Shown piece after piece: positions 1 to 6,304 of a stretch of 6,306 nt of DNA. The stretch's first letter is position 1. Each line of letters opens with the position of its first letter. The position numbers and the translations under genes were made by a program. A model generated the notes under the pieces. The model searched no databases and was not told the DNA's origin. It saw nothing but the letters and a program-made list of their open reading frames with translations. Source of the stretch: JAAKFL01 sp964629645 (lineage in GTDB: Bacteria; Chlamydiota; Chlamydiia; Chlamydiales; SLFE01); the NCBI GenBank assembly GCA_964629645.1, contig CAZVSU010000108.1, forward strand, positions 1-6,306, read 5' to 3'.

Positions 1-2
1 AA

Positions 3-758
3 GATCCGGTGTATATTGCCTATCAAAAATATTTGCAATCGGTGATCTCAATCGGCATGTTCGTTGTTGCTCCCCTGACAATTGCTTATTCCCTCAGCGA
101 TAACAGTGTGAGATATTTCAGGCTTGATTATTATCCCGGTCACTCTGTTGCTTTTCTGGTTGGTTTGTTAATGATTCTCTCTCTTCCTATGAACAATTAT
201 TTCACCTACCTGAACGGACAACTTGATTTGCCCGAAGCATTTTCTGGTGTACAGACGTATATGGAAGATAAAGAAAACAGAGCGCAGCAGGTTTTTGAAA
301 GATTCTTAAATGTGAGCGGAATATGGCCATTGCTTATAAACATCCTGGTTATTGGCATCATTCCTGCCATTGGTGAAGAATTGCTATTCCGCGGGGTATT
401 ACAGAAGATATTTATTAAATGGACAAGCAATATATTCCTGGGTGTATTAATAACTTCACTTGCATTTGCCATTTTGCATTTTCAATTTTTATCTGTGCTG
501 CCTCGATTTGTTCTGGGAATGATCCTGGGGTATATTTTCGTATGGACTCGCTCACTATGGATGCCCATAATAGCTCATTTTGTCAATAATTCTCTCGCAG
601 TAGTTTATTACCATTTGATGTATAATGATAAGATAGGAGAAGGAATAGAGAACGTGGGCAAACCTGAAAATGATCCGGTTTATGCCATTTTGAGCATAGC
701 TATAGTGGCGGTATTACTTTTTGTGATACGAAGAATCATGATTGAACGATCTAGCTGA
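3..758 (+). CDS. CPBP-family glutamic intramembrane protease, 5'-truncated (left copy)
   Basis: This is the C-terminal part of a membrane protease of the CPBP (CAAX protease and bacteriocin-processing, Abi) family. The frame is open from base 3. The GTG at 9 is probably internal, because the sequence starts directly in a hydrophobic region and has no leader. Counting from that GTG as residue 1, motif 1 (EExxxR) is E123, E124 and R128; motif 2 (FxxxH) is F153 to H157; motif 3 (HxxxN) is H190 to N194. All predicted catalytic residues are present, so the enzyme is probably active. Hydrophobic segments lie near 9-28, 44-60, 106-121, 140-157, 163-180, 184-203 and 224-240. The last is a C-terminal helix followed by a short basic tail. 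Bacterial CPBP proteins have varied or unknown substrates, and nothing here identifies this one. The gene ends 8 bases inside the convergent neighbour. Confidence 0.9.
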   Translation, partial: DPVYIAYQKYLQSVISIGMFVVAPLTIAYSLSDNSVRYFRLDYYPGHSVAFLVGLLMILSLPMNNYFTYLNGQLDLPEAFSGVQTYMEDKENRAQQVFERFLNVSGIWPLLINILVIGIIPAIGEELLFRGVLQKIFIKWTSNIFLGVLITSLAFAILHFQFLSVLPRFVLGMILGYIFVWTRSLWMPIIAHFVNNSLAVVYYHLMYNDKIGEGIENVGKPENDPVYAILSIAIVAVLLFVIRRIMIERSS

Positions 759-1482
759 TGTCGACATGCAACTTATTCAAAACATCAAACTGATTCAGTT
801 CATTCTTGCGGAAGACGTAAACAACCCCATATTCTGAGGCTTTATTGCGTTTTAATTCCTCGGGAAGATCCTTAAATGTGTCTTCCACTTCATTCCATAA
901 TTGCTGGATGATCATATCAGCTTCTTTTCTTTTTTCGCTGAGATCTTCCTGTGCCCGTTTTACTCTTTTGACAAGGTTAGACTGAAAATTACAGCTGTCT
1001 TTGAATTTGTCGGAATGCACTTTCACTACGGCAATAGTAGGATTGGTAATGGGGCTCATTCCTTTCATCATTCTTTTTTGCTCGCCTTCCATAAGTTTTT
1101 CGCTCCAGTAAAGGATATCTTTTTCGGAGTTGAGCGGAGGTAATTTTTTTTCTCCTTCCGGAAGACCAAAGAAACTGCGAAGATCCTGATTCATTTCTCC
1201 CCTTTGAATAGACATGTTAATTACCTGGATGAAATGGGAAATGTAGGTCTTTGCCTTTTTCATCGCTTTATGGTAATCTTTGTTTTTCTCAATCTGTAAA
1301 TTGTAGGCTGTTTTGTGTTCTGACAGTGCATTCTCGTATGAAGGAAGAAGAGCTTGGACCCTGGTTAAAGTACTCTGGGTAAATGCTAGTTTAAAAGGAG
1401 GAATCTCCTTACCTTTGTCGAGAGCCTTTCTTAATGATTTTAGTCTGGCGTTGTCAGTGTTGGGTAGTCGACGATAAGGCAT
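751..1482 (-). CDS. Conserved hypothetical protein, helix-rich, 243 residues (left copy)
   Basis: I cannot assign a function. The protein has no signal peptide and no membrane segment, so it is probably cytoplasmic. It opens with a basic stretch containing RLPNTD (residues 5-10). Two long charged, probably helical or coiled-coil regions follow, near 30-95 and 158-213. Between them is a linker rich in G and P (about 104-120), then a segment with SPITNPT (143-149). The C-terminus has a short beta-like stretch, YGVVYVF (218-224). Its composition and the RLPNTD opening resemble a hypothetical family I associate with Bacteroidota, but that is memory only. The ATG start (1480-1482 on the complement) is the first in frame after an AT-rich leader, with no Shine-Dalgarno sequence. 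It is transcribed divergently from the peptidase gene and shares 8 bases with the protease gene at its 3' end. A scaffold or nucleoid-associated role is possible but unsupported. Confidence 0.85.
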   Translation of the reverse strand: MPYRRLPNTDNARLKSLRKALDKGKEIPPFKLAFTQSTLTRVQALLPSYENALSEHKTAYNLQIEKNKDYHKAMKKAKTYISHFIQVINMSIQRGEMNQDLRSFFGLPEGEKKLPPLNSEKDILYWSEKLMEGEQKRMMKGMSPITNPTIAVVKVHSDKFKDSCNFQSNLVKRVKRAQEDLSEKRKEADMIIQQLWNEVEDTFKDLPEELKRNKASEYGVVYVFRKNELNQFDVLNKLHVDIS

Positions 1483-1525
1483 GTTGAAAAAATGTTAACA
1501 GATTGTTAATAATGTCAATTACAAA

Positions 1526-1568
1526 TGCGAATATATTAATTATAATAGAAAGAACAATAGTATTCGCA
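1526..1568. promoter_or_regulatory. Dyad bracketing the candidate promoter of the hypothetical gene (left copy)
   Basis: TGCGAATA (1526-1533) and its exact complement TATTCGCA (1561-1568) form 8-base arms separated by 27 bases. The arm centres are 35 bases apart, a little over three helical turns. One arm overlaps the candidate -7 element and the other lies just upstream of the candidate -33 element, as expected for a pair of operator half-sites. The arms contain GCG in a very AT-rich region, which makes chance less likely but does not exclude it. No binding protein can be named. Confidence 0.3.
1528..1557 (-). promoter_or_regulatory. Candidate Bacteroidota-type promoter for the hypothetical gene (left copy)
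   Basis: Reading the complement strand, TTG (1557-1555) is followed after 19 bases by TATATTCG (1535-1528). This matches the Bacteroidota -7 consensus TAnnTTTG except for one base. Transcription would start about 40 bases before the ATG at 1482. The region is AT-rich, so weak matches are common; this one is favoured because both elements and the spacing fit together. Confidence 0.35.
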
Positions 1569-1622
1569 ATTCTTTGACCAAAATGCAGCAAGTTTTTTTA
1601 ATTATTGATTATGAAATATATA

Positions 1623-1642
1623 TAACATAGTTTATTATGTTA
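1623..1642. promoter_or_regulatory. 20-base dyad, operator-like (left copy)
   Basis: TAACATA (1623-1629), six bases (GTTTAT), then TATGTTA (1636-1642) form a perfect 7-base-arm inverted repeat near the middle of the divergent intergenic region. It lies 25 bases upstream of the candidate -33 element of the peptidase gene. Its size and spacing suit a dimeric regulator, but short AT-rich dyads arise easily by chance. The RNA stem would be weak, so it is not a terminator. Confidence 0.25.
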
Positions 1643-1666
1643 GGCAGCATAAGGCATATAAGAAAG

Positions 1667-1697
1667 TTTGAGATTATAAAGAATCATTTTAAATTAG
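1667..1697 (+). promoter_or_regulatory. Candidate Bacteroidota-type promoter for the proline peptidase gene (left copy)
   Basis: TTTG (1667-1670), a 19-base gap and TAAATTAG (1690-1697) match the Bacteroidota promoter form (TTTG, then TAnnTTTG) with one mismatch in the -7 element. Transcription would start near 1702-1704, giving a leader of about 28-30 bases before the ATG at 1732. That leader is A-rich and has no Shine-Dalgarno sequence, as is usual in this phylum. Confidence 0.42.
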
Positions 1698-1731
1698 AGA
1701 ATTATTTTTCAAATCTGTAAAAATCACAAAT

Positions 1732-3120
1732 ATGTTTGATCCAGAAGTTTATTCCCAACGAAGAAAATCATTAAAAGAAAAACTGAATAATGGCATATTG
1801 TTATTTCCCGGAAATGATGAGAGTCCGATGAATTATCCTTCCAATACATTTCACTATCGTCAGGACAGTAGTTTTTTATATTTTTTCGGACTTGATTCCC
1901 CTGGCTTGAATGCCTTAATTGATCTTGATAATGACCTTGAAATTATCTATGGAGATGATTTAACCATTGATGATATAATCTGGATGGGCGATCAGCCGTC
2001 GCTAAAAGAGCGTGCTGAAAATGCCGGTATTATAGAGGTGAGAGGAAGTGCTAAACTTGAAAAGGATATTTCGAAAGCCATAAGTGAAGGTAGAAAAATT
2101 CATTTGCTGCCTTCATACAGGGGAGAAACCAAGATATTTCTTGCAGATCTTTTGAACACTTCAGCAGGAAATTTGCTGAATTTTGTTTCGGAAGATTTTA
2201 TTAAAGCTGTCGTCTCACTTAGAGAGATAAAGGATGAGCTCGAAGTTCAGCAGATTGAGTTCGCTGTCGATATTGCGTATAAAATGCATACTACAGCCAT
2301 GAAAATGGCGCATCCCGGCACATGGGAAAGAGAAGTCGCAGGTATGGTAGAAGGTGTATCCCTGGCAAATGGCAAACCTGTATCATTCCCGGTTATACTA
2401 AGTATGGACGGCCAGACACTGCATAATCACAGTCACAGCAATCTTTTAAAAGAAGGGCGTTTAATGGTAACTGATGCAGGTTCTGAGTCCCCTTTGCATT
2501 ATGCAAGTGATATTACCAGGACAGTTCCGGTAGGAGGAAAATTCAGTCTCAGGCAAAAAGAGATCTACGAACTCGTATTAAAAGCTAACCAGGAAACCAT
2601 TGAAGCTACGCGTCCGGGAATAAGTAATAAGGAATTGCATTTAATGGCCGCTGAAATAATAACCGGTGGACTTAAAGATCTCGGATTAATGAAAGGTGAT
2701 GTGAAAGAAGCGGTTTCGAAAGGGGCTCATGCACTTTTCTTCCCTCATGGTCTGGGCCATATGATGGGACTGGATGTTCATGATATGGAGGGACTGGGAG
2801 AAAATTATGTGGGTTACGATGAAAATATCAGGAGGAGTGATCAATTTGGTCTTGGAAATCTCCGGCTGGGAAAAGAGCTGAAGCCCGGATTTGTGTTTAC
2901 CATTGAACCTGGTATTTATTTCATCCCCGCGCTCATCGACCTCTGGAAGAGTGAGAAAAAACATGAAGAATTCATTAATTACGATAAACTTGACTCGTAT
3001 AAAGAATTCGGCGGAATAAGAGTTGAAGATGATATACTCGTAACAGAAGATTCAAAAAAGGTGCTGGGAAAGCCTATACCAAAGACCATTGAAGAGATTG
3101 AGGAGATGATGAGTGAATAA
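1732..3120 (+). CDS. M24B metallopeptidase, aminopeptidase P / prolidase-like (Xaa-Pro peptidase), left copy
   Basis: This cytoplasmic dimetal enzyme cleaves the bond before proline at the N-terminus of peptides or in Xaa-Pro dipeptides. It is complete at 462 residues, the usual family length, and has no signal peptide. Residues 1 to about 140 form the AMP_N-type N-terminal domain, with the RQDSSFLYFFG segment at 43-53. The catalytic pita-bread fold covers about 170-445. All five expected metal ligands are visible: D248 (VTDAG), D260 (ASDIT), H343 (HGLGH), E392 (IEPG) and E432 (RVED). Supporting histidines are H339 and H350. The 40-residue spacing between the two glutamates, and the sequences around EPGIYFI and FGGIRVE, resemble prolidase more than E. 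coli PepP. Dipeptidase activity is therefore as likely as aminopeptidase P activity. The ATG at 1732 sits after an A-rich leader, and a terminator hairpin begins at the stop codon. Confidence 0.93.
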   Translation: MFDPEVYSQRRKSLKEKLNNGILLFPGNDESPMNYPSNTFHYRQDSSFLYFFGLDSPGLNALIDLDNDLEIIYGDDLTIDDIIWMGDQPSLKERAENAGIIEVRGSAKLEKDISKAISEGRKIHLLPSYRGETKIFLADLLNTSAGNLLNFVSEDFIKAVVSLREIKDELEVQQIEFAVDIAYKMHTTAMKMAHPGTWEREVAGMVEGVSLANGKPVSFPVILSMDGQTLHNHSHSNLLKEGRLMVTDAGSESPLHYASDITRTVPVGGKFSLRQKEIYELVLKANQETIEATRPGISNKELHLMAAEIITGGLKDLGLMKGDVKEAVSKGAHALFFPHGLGHMMGLDVHDMEGLGENYVGYDENIRRSDQFGLGNLRLGKELKPGFVFTIEPGIYFIPALIDLWKSEKKHEEFINYDKLDSYKEFGGIRVEDDILVTEDSKKVLGKPIPKTIEEIEEMMSE

Positions 3121-3188
3121 AAAAACACTTCTAATCAGACCCCGAGGGTTTTCGAAAACCCTCGGGGTCTGATTAGAAGTGTTTTTTT
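3119..3188. terminator. Central hairpin: bidirectional intrinsic terminator at the palindrome axis
   Basis: A run of seven A (3119-3125) overlapping the peptidase stop codon pairs with seven T (3182-3188). Inside lies a stem whose GC-rich inner part runs from GACCCCGAGGG at 3138 to its complement ending at 3169, with a TCGA loop at the axis. A GC-rich stem followed by a T run is a classic intrinsic terminator, and by symmetry it works in both directions. How much of the stem is native is uncertain, since the palindrome continues through the whole window. The GC-rich 32-base core stands out from its AT-rich surroundings and is the part most likely to be a real hairpin. Confidence 0.75.
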
Positions 3189-4575
3189 ATTCACTCATCA
3201 TCTCCTCAATCTCTTCAATGGTCTTTGGTATAGGCTTTCCCAGCACCTTTTTTGAATCTTCTGTTACGAGTATATCATCTTCAACTCTTATTCCGCCGAA
3301 TTCTTTATACGAGTCAAGTTTATCGTAATTAATGAATTCTTCATGTTTTTTCTCACTCTTCCAGAGGTCGATGAGCGCGGGGATGAAATAAATACCAGGT
3401 TCAATGGTAAACACAAATCCGGGCTTCAGCTCTTTTCCCAGCCGGAGATTTCCAAGACCAAATTGATCACTCCTCCTGATATTTTCATCGTAACCCACAT
3501 AATTTTCTCCCAGTCCCTCCATATCATGAACATCCAGTCCCATCATATGGCCCAGACCATGAGGGAAGAAAAGTGCATGAGCCCCTTTCGAAACCGCTTC
3601 TTTCACATCACCTTTCATTAATCCGAGATCTTTAAGTCCACCGGTTATTATTTCAGCGGCCATTAAATGCAATTCCTTATTACTTATTCCCGGACGCGTA
3701 GCTTCAATGGTTTCCTGGTTAGCTTTTAATACGAGTTCGTAGATCTCTTTTTGCCTGAGACTGAATTTTCCTCCTACCGGAACTGTCCTGGTAATATCAC
3801 TTGCATAATGCAAAGGGGACTCAGAACCTGCATCAGTTACCATTAAACGCCCTTCTTTTAAAAGATTGCTGTGACTGTGATTATGCAGTGTCTGGCCGTC
3901 CATACTTAGTATAACCGGGAATGATACAGGTTTGCCATTTGCCAGGGATACACCTTCTACCATACCTGCGACTTCTCTTTCCCATGTGCCGGGATGCGCC
4001 ATTTTCATGGCTGTAGTATGCATTTTATACGCAATATCGACAGCGAACTCAATCTGCTGAACTTCGAGCTCATCCTTTATCTCTCTAAGTGAGACGACAG
4101 CTTTAATAAAATCTTCCGAAACAAAATTCAGCAAATTTCCTGCTGAAGTGTTCAAAAGATCTGCAAGAAATATCTTGGTTTCTCCCCTGTATGAAGGCAG
4201 CAAATGAATTTTTCTACCTTCACTTATGGCTTTCGAAATATCCTTTTCAAGTTTAGCACTTCCTCTCACCTCTATAATACCGGCATTTTCAGCACGCTCT
4301 TTTAGCGACGGCTGATCGCCCATCCAGATTATATCATCAATGGTTAAATCATCTCCATAGATAATTTCAAGGTCATTATCAAGATCAATTAAGGCATTCA
4401 AGCCAGGGGAATCAAGTCCGAAAAAATATAAAAAACTACTGTCCTGACGATAGTGAAATGTATTGGAAGGATAATTCATCGGACTCTCATCATTTCCGGG
4501 AAATAACAATATGCCATTATTCAGTTTTTCTTTTAATGATTTTCTTCGTTGGGAATAAACTTCTGGATCAAACAT
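3187..4575 (-). CDS. M24B metallopeptidase, aminopeptidase P / prolidase-like (mirror copy)
   Basis: This is the identical 462-residue mirror of the peptidase at 1732-3120. It would hydrolyse the bond before proline in short peptides in the cytoplasm, using two metal ions held by D248, D260, H343, E392 and E432. The N-terminal AMP_N-type domain (about 1-140) and the catalytic domain (about 170-445) are both intact. The two copies face each other tail-to-tail with 66 bases between them. Two identical, convergent copies of a housekeeping peptidase around a perfect hairpin have no known biological precedent that I can recall. I treat this one as a probable assembly duplicate rather than a second gene. 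Confidence 0.8.
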   Translation of the reverse strand: MFDPEVYSQRRKSLKEKLNNGILLFPGNDESPMNYPSNTFHYRQDSSFLYFFGLDSPGLNALIDLDNDLEIIYGDDLTIDDIIWMGDQPSLKERAENAGIIEVRGSAKLEKDISKAISEGRKIHLLPSYRGETKIFLADLLNTSAGNLLNFVSEDFIKAVVSLREIKDELEVQQIEFAVDIAYKMHTTAMKMAHPGTWEREVAGMVEGVSLANGKPVSFPVILSMDGQTLHNHSHSNLLKEGRLMVTDAGSESPLHYASDITRTVPVGGKFSLRQKEIYELVLKANQETIEATRPGISNKELHLMAAEIITGGLKDLGLMKGDVKEAVSKGAHALFFPHGLGHMMGLDVHDMEGLGENYVGYDENIRRSDQFGLGNLRLGKELKPGFVFTIEPGIYFIPALIDLWKSEKKHEEFINYDKLDSYKEFGGIRVEDDILVTEDSKKVLGKPIPKTIEEIEEMMSE

Positions 4576-4609
4576 ATTTGTGATTTTTACAGATTTGAAA
4601 AATAATTCT

Positions 4610-4640
4610 CTAATTTAAAATGATTCTTTATAATCTCAAA
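4610..4640 (-). promoter_or_regulatory. Candidate Bacteroidota-type promoter for the peptidase gene (mirror copy)
   Basis: This is the mirror of the site at 1667-1697. On the complement strand, TTTG (4640-4637), 19 bases and TAAATTAG (4617-4610) precede the ATG at 4575, with a predicted leader of about 28-30 bases. Confidence 0.38.
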
Positions 4641-4664
4641 CTTTCTTATATGCCTTATGCTGCC

Positions 4665-4684
4665 TAACATAATAAACTATGTTA
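4665..4684. promoter_or_regulatory. 20-base dyad, operator-like (mirror copy)
   Basis: This is the mirror of 1623-1642: TAACATA, a six-base spacer and TATGTTA. It gives no independent evidence, because the two arms are identical. Confidence 0.22.
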
Positions 4685-4738
4685 TATATATTTCATAATC
4701 AATAATTAAAAAAACTTGCTGCATTTTGGTCAAAGAAT

Positions 4739-4781
4739 TGCGAATACTATTGTTCTTTCTATTATAATTAATATATTCGCA
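4739..4781. promoter_or_regulatory. Dyad bracketing the hypothetical-gene promoter (mirror copy)
   Basis: TGCGAATA (4739-4746) and TATTCGCA (4774-4781) flank the candidate -33 element and overlap the candidate -7 element. In this arm they read in the same direction as the gene they may control. The spacing equals that of the left copy. Confidence 0.27.
4750..4779 (+). promoter_or_regulatory. Candidate Bacteroidota-type promoter for the hypothetical gene (mirror copy)
   Basis: TTG (4750-4752), a 19-base gap and TATATTCG (4772-4779) lie about 45 bases before the ATG at 4825. The -7 element has one mismatch to TAnnTTTG. The leader contains two TGTTAA-type repeats on the complement strand (rc TTAACA) and no Shine-Dalgarno sequence. 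Confidence 0.33.
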
Positions 4782-4824
4782 TTTGTAATTGACATTATTA
4801 ACAATCTGTTAACATTTTTTCAAC

Positions 4825-5556
4825 ATGCCTTATCGTCGACTACCCAACACTGACAACGCCAGACTAAAATCATTAAGAAAGGCTCTCGACAAAGGTAAGG
4901 AGATTCCTCCTTTTAAACTAGCATTTACCCAGAGTACTTTAACCAGGGTCCAAGCTCTTCTTCCTTCATACGAGAATGCACTGTCAGAACACAAAACAGC
5001 CTACAATTTACAGATTGAGAAAAACAAAGATTACCATAAAGCGATGAAAAAGGCAAAGACCTACATTTCCCATTTCATCCAGGTAATTAACATGTCTATT
5101 CAAAGGGGAGAAATGAATCAGGATCTTCGCAGTTTCTTTGGTCTTCCGGAAGGAGAAAAAAAATTACCTCCGCTCAACTCCGAAAAAGATATCCTTTACT
5201 GGAGCGAAAAACTTATGGAAGGCGAGCAAAAAAGAATGATGAAAGGAATGAGCCCCATTACCAATCCTACTATTGCCGTAGTGAAAGTGCATTCCGACAA
5301 ATTCAAAGACAGCTGTAATTTTCAGTCTAACCTTGTCAAAAGAGTAAAACGGGCACAGGAAGATCTCAGCGAAAAAAGAAAAGAAGCTGATATGATCATC
5401 CAGCAATTATGGAATGAAGTGGAAGACACATTTAAGGATCTTCCCGAGGAATTAAAACGCAATAAAGCCTCAGAATATGGGGTTGTTTACGTCTTCCGCA
5501 AGAATGAACTGAATCAGTTTGATGTTTTGAATAAGTTGCATGTCGACATCAGCTAG
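4825..5556 (+). CDS. Conserved hypothetical protein, helix-rich, 243 residues (mirror copy)
   Basis: This is identical to the protein encoded at 751-1482 on the other strand. No function can be assigned. It is a soluble, charged protein with a basic N-terminus carrying RLPNTD (5-10), two long helical regions (about 30-95 and 158-213) and a short beta-like C-terminal stretch. It starts with ATG after an AT-rich leader without a Shine-Dalgarno sequence. Its last 8 bases overlap the convergent protease gene, as in the left arm. It is probably the same genomic gene seen twice. Confidence 0.75.
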   Translation: MPYRRLPNTDNARLKSLRKALDKGKEIPPFKLAFTQSTLTRVQALLPSYENALSEHKTAYNLQIEKNKDYHKAMKKAKTYISHFIQVINMSIQRGEMNQDLRSFFGLPEGEKKLPPLNSEKDILYWSEKLMEGEQKRMMKGMSPITNPTIAVVKVHSDKFKDSCNFQSNLVKRVKRAQEDLSEKRKEADMIIQQLWNEVEDTFKDLPEELKRNKASEYGVVYVFRKNELNQFDVLNKLHVDIS

Positions 5557-6304
5557 ATCGTTCAATCATGATTCTTCGTATCACAAAAAGTAATACCGCC
5601 ACTATAGCTATGCTCAAAATGGCATAAACCGGATCATTTTCAGGTTTGCCCACGTTCTCTATTCCTTCTCCTATCTTATCATTATACATCAAATGGTAAT
5701 AAACTACTGCGAGAGAATTATTGACAAAATGAGCTATTATGGGCATCCATAGTGAGCGAGTCCATACGAAAATATACCCCAGGATCATTCCCAGAACAAA
5801 TCGAGGCAGCACAGATAAAAATTGAAAATGCAAAATGGCAAATGCAAGTGAAGTTATTAATACACCCAGGAATATATTGCTTGTCCATTTAATAAATATC
5901 TTCTGTAATACCCCGCGGAATAGCAATTCTTCACCAATGGCAGGAATGATGCCAATAACCAGGATGTTTATAAGCAATGGCCATATTCCGCTCACATTTA
6001 AGAATCTTTCAAAAACCTGCTGCGCTCTGTTTTCTTTATCTTCCATATACGTCTGTACACCAGAAAATGCTTCGGGCAAATCAAGTTGTCCGTTCAGGTA
6101 GGTGAAATAATTGTTCATAGGAAGAGAGAGAATCATTAACAAACCAACCAGAAAAGCAACAGAGTGACCGGGATAATAATCAAGCCTGAAATATCTCACA
6201 CTGTTATCGCTGAGGGAATAAGCAATTGTCAGGGGAGCAACAACGAACATGCCGATTGAGATCACCGATTGCAAATATTTTTGATAGGCAATATACACCG
6301 GATC
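5549..6304 (-). CDS. CPBP-family glutamic intramembrane protease, 5'-truncated (mirror copy)
   Basis: This is the identical mirror of the fragment at 3-758 and is cut at exactly the same base by the right-hand window edge. It is a multi-pass membrane protein with the CPBP catalytic motifs EELLFR (E123, E124, R128, counted from the internal GTG at 6298), FAILH (H157) and HFVNN (H190, N194). The N-terminal part is missing and its length cannot be judged. That two supposedly separate copies lose their 5' ends at the same base is strong evidence that they represent one genomic locus. Confidence 0.78.
   Translation of the reverse strand, partial: DPVYIAYQKYLQSVISIGMFVVAPLTIAYSLSDNSVRYFRLDYYPGHSVAFLVGLLMILSLPMNNYFTYLNGQLDLPEAFSGVQTYMEDKENRAQQVFERFLNVSGIWPLLINILVIGIIPAIGEELLFRGVLQKIFIKWTSNIFLGVLITSLAFAILHFQFLSVLPRFVLGMILGYIFVWTRSLWMPIIAHFVNNSLAVVYYHLMYNDKIGEGIENVGKPENDPVYAILSIAIVAVLLFVIRRIMIERSS

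Noticed and set aside
9..11. GTG as the true start of the CPBP protease gene
   Set aside because: The frame is open to the window edge, the next residues are already in a hydrophobic region, and no leader is visible. The gene is most likely truncated.
206..472. 88-residue open frame on the complement of the CPBP gene (also mirrored at 5835-6101)
   Set aside because: It lies antisense inside a well-supported coding region, has no recognisable domain and shows no start signals.
901..1143. 80-residue open frame antisense to the hypothetical gene (also mirrored at 5164-5406)
   Set aside because: It is F-rich, as expected from reading the complement of K-rich codons, so it is a shadow frame.
1493..1509. 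Two TGTTAA repeats in the leader of the hypothetical gene as an operator
   Set aside because: Only two six-base AT-rich copies are present, which is within chance for this composition.
1573..1601. sigma70-like promoter TTGACC-N17-TTTAAT on the + strand
   Set aside because: The match is to the proteobacterial consensus, while the organism looks like a Bacteroidota. It lies about 130 bases from the peptidase start, and a better-placed Bacteroidota-type candidate exists at 1667-1697.
2686..2964. 92-residue open frame antisense to the peptidase gene (also mirrored at 3343-3621)
   Set aside because: It lies within the conserved catalytic region of the peptidase, whose residues explain the sequence.
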